Shown piece by piece: positions 6,535 to 10,391 of a DNA stretch of 10,391 nt. A program made the translations under genes and the position numbers. Source of the stretch: an uncultured Oscillospiraceae bacterium (GTDB lineage Bacteria > Bacillota > Clostridia > Oscillospirales > Acutalibacteraceae); contig CABUAS010000067.1 in assembly GCA_902489595.1 (NCBI GenBank), forward strand, positions 1 through 10,391. Reading direction: 5' to 3'. The notes beneath the pieces are model-generated. The model did no database searches, was not told where the DNA came from, and saw only the letters and a list, made by a program, of their open reading frames with translations. The stretch's first letter is position 1; each line of letters starts with the position of its first letter.

Positions 6535-8199
6535 ATGCAAAATTTTAAATTTATCATTACATATTTTCATAATGGAATGAAAATTGTTTCAAACCTTGCC
6601 GAAAATGAACATTATAAAATGGAGAGTGAGGACAGCGGCAATTTTTTCCGTGCAAAAATCGTTCCGAAAACCGAAATAGAACTTTTCAGGACAGATGTTG
6701 TTTTCAATTATCATTTTCCTGATTTTTCAAAGTTTTTCGGCAACGGTTATCAGGCGTGGACTACTTCAAAGGAGTATTCGGCAGGCGAAAAAATGCAGGA
6801 TATTATGCCGATTGCTACGGGTAAATTAAGAAATGTTGCAGGCATTTCTGCTGATACACGCTTTGTTGAATTTCCTAAAAATGCAGGTGAATTTTACAGC
6901 CATACCTATACATATGTTAAAAATGAAAATACTTTTAATTTCTTCGGTTCGCTTACCGAAAAGCAGGGCTTTACTGTAATCTATGCCGATATGAACAACA
7001 ATACGCTCACTTTTTCAAAGGATGTTGAGGGCGTAACAACCAAAGATGAATATGAACTTTTTGATATGTTTGTCTGTTCCGGTTCTTATGATGAAGTGTT
7101 TGATAAATATTTCAGCGCAATGGGACTTAAAGAGCCGAGAATTGACCATATGTCGGGCTACACCTCGTGGTATAATTATTTTCAGAAAATTGATGAAAAC
7201 ATTATTATCCGTGATCTTAATGCACTTGATAAGTTCAAAGAAAAGGTATCTATTTTCCAGATTGACGACGGTTATGAAACCTTTGTAGGCGACTGGCTCG
7301 ATTATAATCCTAAAAAATTCCCCAAGGGTATGAATTATATCGCCGACGAAATTCATAAAAAAGGCTATAATGCAGGTATCTGGCTTGCGCCGTTTAATCT
7401 TCAGATTAAATCAAGAACATATAAAGAGCACCCCGACTGGGTAATTAAAGAAAACGGCAGACCGCAACTCGGCGTTTTCGGCTGGGGCGGTGCCTATACA
7501 ATGGATATCTATAACGCCGAGGCAAGAGAATATATCAGGCATTTCTTTGATGTTATTCTTAACCGCTGGGGTTATGATATGGTTAAACTTGATTTTCTTT
7601 ACAGTCAGTGCCTCACTCCGAGAAATAATAAGTCAAGAGGTACGATTATGTGCGAGTCTATGGCATTTTTAAGAGAATGCTGCGGTGATAAACTCATTCT
7701 CGGCTGCGGCGTTCCGCTCGGTGCATCATTCGGCTATGTTGATGCCTGCCGTATCAGTTGTGATGTTGATTTAAATTACGGCGGTATCTATTATAATAAA
7801 CTTCATGTTAATAATGAAATTCCGTCGGCACAGAATGCAATCAATAACGCCGTGTTCCGCCGTCATCTCAACGGCAGAGCCTTCTGCAACGACCCCGATG
7901 TTTTCTTCCTGCGTTATTCAAATCTTAAATTTACTATGGAGCAGAAACTTCTTCTTGCAGGTATTAATCATCTTTTTGGCGGTGTGCTTTTTGTTTCCGA
8001 TAATGCACAGGAATATAAACCGCACGATGTTTCAAATGCGTTTAAGTTTTTCTCAAAACCCGATGTTAAAATCCTTTCTGCAGATCAGTGTGAAGATGAT
8101 TTCACAATTAATTGTATTCTTGACGGCAGGGAACAGACACTGCAGTTTAATATCAAAACAGGCAAAAGCAATATCAAACAACTCCTTGATTTGAAATAA
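6535..8199 (+). CDS. Compact GH36 alpha-galactosidase
   Basis: The start is ATG 6535 (MQNFKF), preceded by AAAGGAG; an in-frame upstream TTG at 6508 has no such site. The protein is 554 aa with no signal peptide, so it is cytosolic. It would release terminal alpha-galactose from imported oligosaccharides such as the raffinose family. An N-terminal beta-sandwich region (about 1-205) leads into a clan GH-D barrel: FQIDDGYE (241-248), GIWLAPF (281-287), nucleophile Asp353 in MVKLDF and acid/base Asp410 in CRISCD. A short C-terminal beta region ends the protein. It matches in length the compact Thermotoga maritima GalA type (about 550 aa) rather than the usual 720-750-aa tetrameric GH36 enzymes. 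The nucleophile/acid spacing of 57 residues is family-like. Specificity within GH36 is inferred. It lies between the lipoprotein and SOD genes on the same strand. Confidence 0.87.
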   Translation: MQNFKFIITYFHNGMKIVSNLAENEHYKMESEDSGNFFRAKIVPKTEIELFRTDVVFNYHFPDFSKFFGNGYQAWTTSKEYSAGEKMQDIMPIATGKLRNVAGISADTRFVEFPKNAGEFYSHTYTYVKNENTFNFFGSLTEKQGFTVIYADMNNNTLTFSKDVEGVTTKDEYELFDMFVCSGSYDEVFDKYFSAMGLKEPRIDHMSGYTSWYNYFQKIDENIIIRDLNALDKFKEKVSIFQIDDGYETFVGDWLDYNPKKFPKGMNYIADEIHKKGYNAGIWLAPFNLQIKSRTYKEHPDWVIKENGRPQLGVFGWGGAYTMDIYNAEAREYIRHFFDVILNRWGYDMVKLDFLYSQCLTPRNNKSRGTIMCESMAFLRECCGDKLILGCGVPLGASFGYVDACRISCDVDLNYGGIYYNKLHVNNEIPSAQNAINNAVFRRHLNGRAFCNDPDVFFLRYSNLKFTMEQKLLLAGINHLFGGVLFVSDNAQEYKPHDVSNAFKFFSKPDVKILSADQCEDDFTINCILDGREQTLQFNIKTGKSNIKQLLDLK

Positions 8200-8224
8200 T
8201 TATTTGTTTTCCATAATTTGCTTT

Positions 8225-8253
8225 TTAATAATCTCATACAAAAATAATATACT
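8225..8253 (+). promoter_or_regulatory. Putative promoter of the SOD gene
   Basis: TTAATA (8225-8230), 17 nt, TATACT (8248-8253), predicting a start near 8260. No terminator is seen after the GH36 stop at 8199, so read-through may also supply SOD mRNA. Confidence 0.45.
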
Positions 8254-8264
8254 TATAGTATGAG
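8233..8264 (+). promoter_or_regulatory. Inverted repeat spanning SOD promoter and ribosome binding site
   Basis: CTCATAC (8233-8239) and its exact complement GTATGAG (8258-8264), 18 nt apart, flank the predicted -10 and reach into the GAGGTG ribosome binding site (8262-8267). It could be an operator or, on a read-through transcript, a hairpin that masks the ribosome binding site. Confidence 0.4.
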
Positions 8265-8274
8265 GTGTTATGTT

Positions 8275-8886
8275 ATGGAAAATAATTGTTATCCGTTTGA
8301 AAATCTTCCGCTGCCGTACAGTTTTGATGCGCTTGAACCGTTTATAGATGAAAAAACGATGCGGCTTCATCACAATAAGCATTTGCAGGCTTATATAAAT
8401 AATCTGAATAAATTGCTTGAAGAAAATCCGCGTCTGCAGGGTTTATCACTTGAAAATCTAATAAAGTGCAAACTTAATTTGCCGAGAGAGAAAGAAATTG
8501 CAGTACGCAATAACGCAGGTGGTGTTTATAATCACAGGTTTTATTTTGATTTATTGAAAAATCTTTCTGAGAATGAGCCGAGCGGCACTCTTCTGAATAA
8601 GGTTGAATGCAGTTTCAAAAGTTTTGATAATTTTAAATCGGAATTTAAAAAGGCGGCACTTTCTGTTTTCGGCTCGGGATATGCCTGGCTTGTCAGTGAC
8701 TGCGGAAAACTCAGAATTGTAACAACGGCTAATCAGAATAATCCTTTATCATTGGGGCTCAAACCGATTTTAACCATAGATGTGTGGGAGCACGCTTATT
8801 ATCTTAAACATTATAATCTCAGAGCTGATTATATTGATGATTGGTTTAATGTAATAAACTGGGATAGTGTAAGTAAAAATTTATAG
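8275..8886 (+). CDS. sodA: Superoxide dismutase, Fe/Mn family (Mn-type signature)
   Basis: The start is ATG 8275 (MENNCYPF), with GAGGTG seven bases upstream; the ATG at 8260 lacks a site and is part of this signal. The protein is 203 aa, full length for the family, cytosolic, and converts superoxide to H2O2 and O2. An N-terminal helical hairpin (LHHNKHLQAYINNLN) and the C-terminal alpha/beta domain are both present. All four metal ligands are seen: His32, His87 (VYNHRFYF), Asp169 and His173 (DVWEHAYY). Residue 83 is Gly where Fe enzymes carry the outer-sphere Gln. Gln154 (TANQNNP) sits where Mn enzymes carry it, so a Mn or cambialistic enzyme is predicted. It likely protects an anaerobe from transient oxygen. 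The symbol follows the Mn-type reading and is tentative. Confidence 0.92.
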   Translation: MENNCYPFENLPLPYSFDALEPFIDEKTMRLHHNKHLQAYINNLNKLLEENPRLQGLSLENLIKCKLNLPREKEIAVRNNAGGVYNHRFYFDLLKNLSENEPSGTLLNKVECSFKSFDNFKSEFKKAALSVFGSGYAWLVSDCGKLRIVTTANQNNPLSLGLKPILTIDVWEHAYYLKHYNLRADYIDDWFNVINWDSVSKNL

Positions 8887-8936
8887 ATAAAAAACAACCC
8901 GACTGAATTGATTTATCAGTCGGGTTGTTTTTTTGT
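8887..8936. terminator. Strong bidirectional terminator between convergent SOD and ADH genes
   Basis: A perfect 16-bp stem (8891-8906 with 8916-8931; core CAACCCGACTGA / TCAGTCGGGTTG) and 9-nt loop starts 4 nt after the SOD stop. The plus strand ends in a run of seven T within and after the stem. The minus strand ends in TTTTTTATC. It therefore serves both genes. Confidence 0.92.
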
Positions 8937-9050
8937 AGGGTGCGATGGTCTCACCTGTCGGCTCGGTCGGTGCTTCTGCTTCGCAGAGGTGTCCACTGGA
9001 CACCCGCACCCTCATCGACCGTAAACGGGCAATTCGTGAATTGCCCCTAC
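8935..9050. repeat. Structured interspersed repeat bounded by GTAGGG / CCCTAC
   Basis: A 116-nt G+C-rich block in A+T-rich surroundings, with complementary ends (GTAGGG 8935-8940, CCCTAC 9045-9050). Inside are nested palindromes. CGGTCGGTG (8964-8972) pairs with CATCGACCG (9013-9021) and encloses two hairpins: TCTGC-TTC-GCAGA (8975-8987) and GGTGTCCA-C-TGGACACC (8988-9004). GGGCAATTC-GT-GAATTGCCC (9027-9046) follows. AGGGTGCG (8937-8944) can alternatively pair with CGCACCCT (9005-9012). There is no believable coding frame. It resembles MITE/REP-like intergenic elements frequent in gut Clostridia. Confidence 0.7.
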
Positions 9051-9056
9051 GATATT

Positions 9057-9090
9057 GCACGGGCGGATATTATCCGCCCGTGCCTTTTTC
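9057..9090 (+). terminator. 12-bp GC-rich hairpin with T-tract next to the ADH stop
   Basis: GCACGGGCGGAT (9057-9068) pairs with ATCCGCCCGTGC (9072-9083) around a 3-nt loop, followed by CTTTTTC on the plus strand. The T-tract points away from SOD, so it is a back-up terminator for that gene or a second module of the adjoining repeat. It has no U-tract in the ADH direction. Confidence 0.65.
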
Positions 9091-9099
9091 AATTTGTTT

Positions 9100-10254
9100 T
9101 TACTTCCACAGTTTTTTATAAATATCTAAAATATCTTCTTTTGTAACATCTTTGATTGTATTGGCAGGGGAGCCTGATGCGATTGCATCGTCAGCCATTT
9201 TGTCCATAGCTTCAAAAAATTTTTCTTTGTTGATGCCGAATTCTTCAAGCGTCGGAATTTCGCATACTTTACACAGATTTTTGCAGGCTTCAAGAAATTT
9301 TTCAGCCGCAGTCCTGTCATCATCTTTATGGCTTGCCGCTTTAATTGCTCTGCCCAAATCGGCAAATCTTTCATAAGCACCGTTAATAGCAAAACCGAAA
9401 CATTCGCTGAGCAGCATTGCGTTTGAAATTCCGTGCGGAACGTGGAATAATGCGCCGATCGGTCTGCTCATTCCGTGAATGATCGTTACAGATGCGTTGT
9501 TGAATGCTACGCCTGCTTCAAGTGCGGCAAGACTCATTTCTGCTCTTGCCTCAACATTTTTAGGCTCGCTATAAACAACAGGCAGGTTTTTGAAAATTCT
9601 TTTAACTGCGCTGATTGCAAGGTCGTCGGTCATTGCCTGTGCTTTTCTTGAGGTGTAAGCCTCAGCGGCGTGGCAAAGTGCGTCAAGACCTGTAGCCGCA
9701 GTGATTGACGGCGGTGCTGTCATCGTAAATGCAGGGTCATCAATCGCAAGGTCGGGCATAAGAACAGGACCTTTGAGCAACATTTTTACATCTGTTTTAG
9801 TATTTGTTATAATCGTGAACTGAGTAGCCTCCGAGCCTGTTCCGCTTGTGGTCGGCACTGCAACCATCGGTGGGGTAGGAATGTTGATGATTTTTCCGTA
9901 ATAATCGTCAATTTCTCCGCCGTTTGTAATTACTGCGCCGATTGCTTTCATAGCGTCAATCGGTGAACCGCCGCCCACCGCAATCAGAAAATCGCAGTTT
10001 TCATTTCTGTAAATTTCAACACCCTTGTCAATCAAAATATCTGTCGGCTCTGAATTTATGTTTTCATATATTGTAAATTCAATGCCGAGCTCATCAAGAA
10101 TATTTGTTACAAGCTTAACGTTGCCCAGACGAACCATAAATCTGTCTGTAACAATTAAAGCCTTTTTGCCGAAGTCACTCAGTAATGGCTTTGCATTTTG
10201 TAAAGCGCCCTCTCCGTAAACAATTTTACCGGGCATAGTAAATTGAAATCCCAT
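9100..10254 (-). CDS. Iron-containing (group III) alcohol dehydrogenase
   Basis: A 384-aa, full-length member of the Fe-ADH family, predicted to reduce aldehydes to alcohols (or the reverse) with NAD(P)H in the cytosol, typically regenerating NAD+ in fermentation. The N-terminal nucleotide-binding part shows VGGGSPIDAMKAI (93-105) and TTSGTGSE (135-142). The C-terminal helical part carries the four metal ligands Asp191 and His195 (GLDALCHAAEAY), His260 (IIHGMS) and His274 (VPHG). The start ATG at 10254 has AAAGAGG eight bases upstream. The substrate (ethanol, butanol, 1,2- or 1,3-propanediol) cannot be assigned. It converges with SOD. Its own promoter lies upstream and its transcript would run through the intergenic repeat to the shared terminator. 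Confidence 0.92.
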   Translation of the reverse strand: MGFQFTMPGKIVYGEGALQNAKPLLSDFGKKALIVTDRFMVRLGNVKLVTNILDELGIEFTIYENINSEPTDILIDKGVEIYRNENCDFLIAVGGGSPIDAMKAIGAVITNGGEIDDYYGKIINIPTPPMVAVPTTSGTGSEATQFTIITNTKTDVKMLLKGPVLMPDLAIDDPAFTMTAPPSITAATGLDALCHAAEAYTSRKAQAMTDDLAISAVKRIFKNLPVVYSEPKNVEARAEMSLAALEAGVAFNNASVTIIHGMSRPIGALFHVPHGISNAMLLSECFGFAINGAYERFADLGRAIKAASHKDDDRTAAEKFLEACKNLCKVCEIPTLEEFGINKEKFFEAMDKMADDAIASGSPANTIKDVTKEDILDIYKKLWK

Positions 10255-10289
10255 ATTTTTTTCCTCTTTTACCGCAAAATATAACTAAT

Positions 10290-10317
10290 ATTTTAGTACA
10301 TTTGCCATAAAAGTCAA
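10290..10317 (-). promoter_or_regulatory. Promoter of the ADH gene
   Basis: On the minus strand, TTGACT (10312-10317), 16 nt, TAAAAT (10290-10295). The predicted start is near 10283, leaving a leader of about 29 nt. Confidence 0.65.
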
Positions 10318-10319
10318 GT

Positions 10320-10339
10320 GTGAATTTGTATAATTTCAC
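10320..10339. promoter_or_regulatory. Inverted repeat just upstream of the ADH -35
   Basis: GTGAA (10320-10324) and TTCAC (10335-10339), 10 nt apart, adjoin the -35 on its upstream side, a position typical of activator sites. The arms are only 5 bp and no known site (Rex or CRP spacing) fits. Confidence 0.25.
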
Positions 10340-10380
10340 TAAATGCATTTTGTTACAATTGTATATCCTGTTATAAAAAA

Positions 10381-10391
10381 GTAGGGCGGGG
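10381..10391. repeat. Possible start of a second GTAGGG-type repeat, cut by the window edge
   Basis: GTAGGGCGGGG after an A-run, an abrupt switch to G+C-rich sequence like the left end of the repeat at 8935. Only 11 bases are visible. Confidence 0.3.

Noticed and set aside
8194..8205. AAATAATTATTT palindrome at the GH36 stop as a PerR/Fur box for SOD
   Set aside because: It is a 6-0-6 A+T palindrome overlapping the stop codon, does not fit the 7-1-7 PerR/Fur layout and is easily expected by chance.
8925..9146. A 73-codon plus-strand frame across the repeat block
   Set aside because: It is made of palindromic repeat sequence, has no ribosome binding site and runs into the opposite-strand ADH gene.
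10320..10339. A Rex (redox) operator upstream of the ADH gene
   Set aside because: The arms GTGAA/TTCAC are 10 nt apart, whereas known Rex sites have shorter spacing and longer arms; kept only as a generic inverted repeat.
1..10391. A defence island, CRISPR array, retron or biosynthetic cluster
   Set aside because: No spaced direct-repeat array, reverse transcriptase, nuclease, toxin or synthase genes were found; the genes are a transporter, glycosidases, SOD, ADH and a phage relic.

Overview
The window looks like chromosomal DNA of a low-to-moderate-GC gut-type Clostridia, probably in or near the Ruminococcaceae/Oscillospiraceae. This is inferred from A+T-rich intergenic DNA, strong AGGAGG-type ribosome binding sites, sigma-A-like promoters, the protein families present (Fe-ADH, Fe/Mn SOD, bacterial NSS transporter, GH36, membrane-anchored GH18) and highly structured G+C-rich interspersed repeats between genes. 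No species can be named from the sequence alone. No tRNA, rRNA, transposase, integrase or CRISPR array is visible.

Left edge (1-1274): a prophage remnant. One uninterrupted frame entering from outside the window begins with residues resembling the C-terminal part of a Gp20-type phage scaffold protein. It then passes directly, at about nt 143-160, into a CHAP-SH3b endolysin. The two parts normally belong to genes far apart in a phage genome, so this looks like an in-frame deletion scar. A perfect intrinsic terminator follows, then a small acidic orphan gene. Next is a gap of about 355 nt that holds a promoter-like site, a 12-bp hairpin and a repeat-like inverted motif, possibly a small RNA.

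Middle (1630-8199): a Na+-coupled NSS-family amino acid transporter and a large membrane-anchored GH18 protein (five N-terminal TM helices, discoidin-like domain, GH18 domain) lie on the minus strand. Divergent from the GH18 gene is an unknown lipoprotein gene, followed on the same strand by a compact cytosolic GH36 alpha-galactosidase. Surface glycan or wall hydrolysis, a lipoprotein of unknown role, intracellular galactoside cleavage and amino acid uptake fit a saprophytic or gut lifestyle, but no single pathway links them.

Right (8200-10391): a superoxide dismutase with Mn-type second-sphere residues converges on an iron-type alcohol dehydrogenase. Between them are a 16-bp bidirectional terminator and a compound, deeply palindromic repeat bounded by GTAGGG/CCCTAC. 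The last 11 bases (GTAGGGCGGGG) may begin another copy. Apart from the fused phage gene and the repeats, this is an ordinary accessory/metabolic region; I see no convincing new defence or mobile system.
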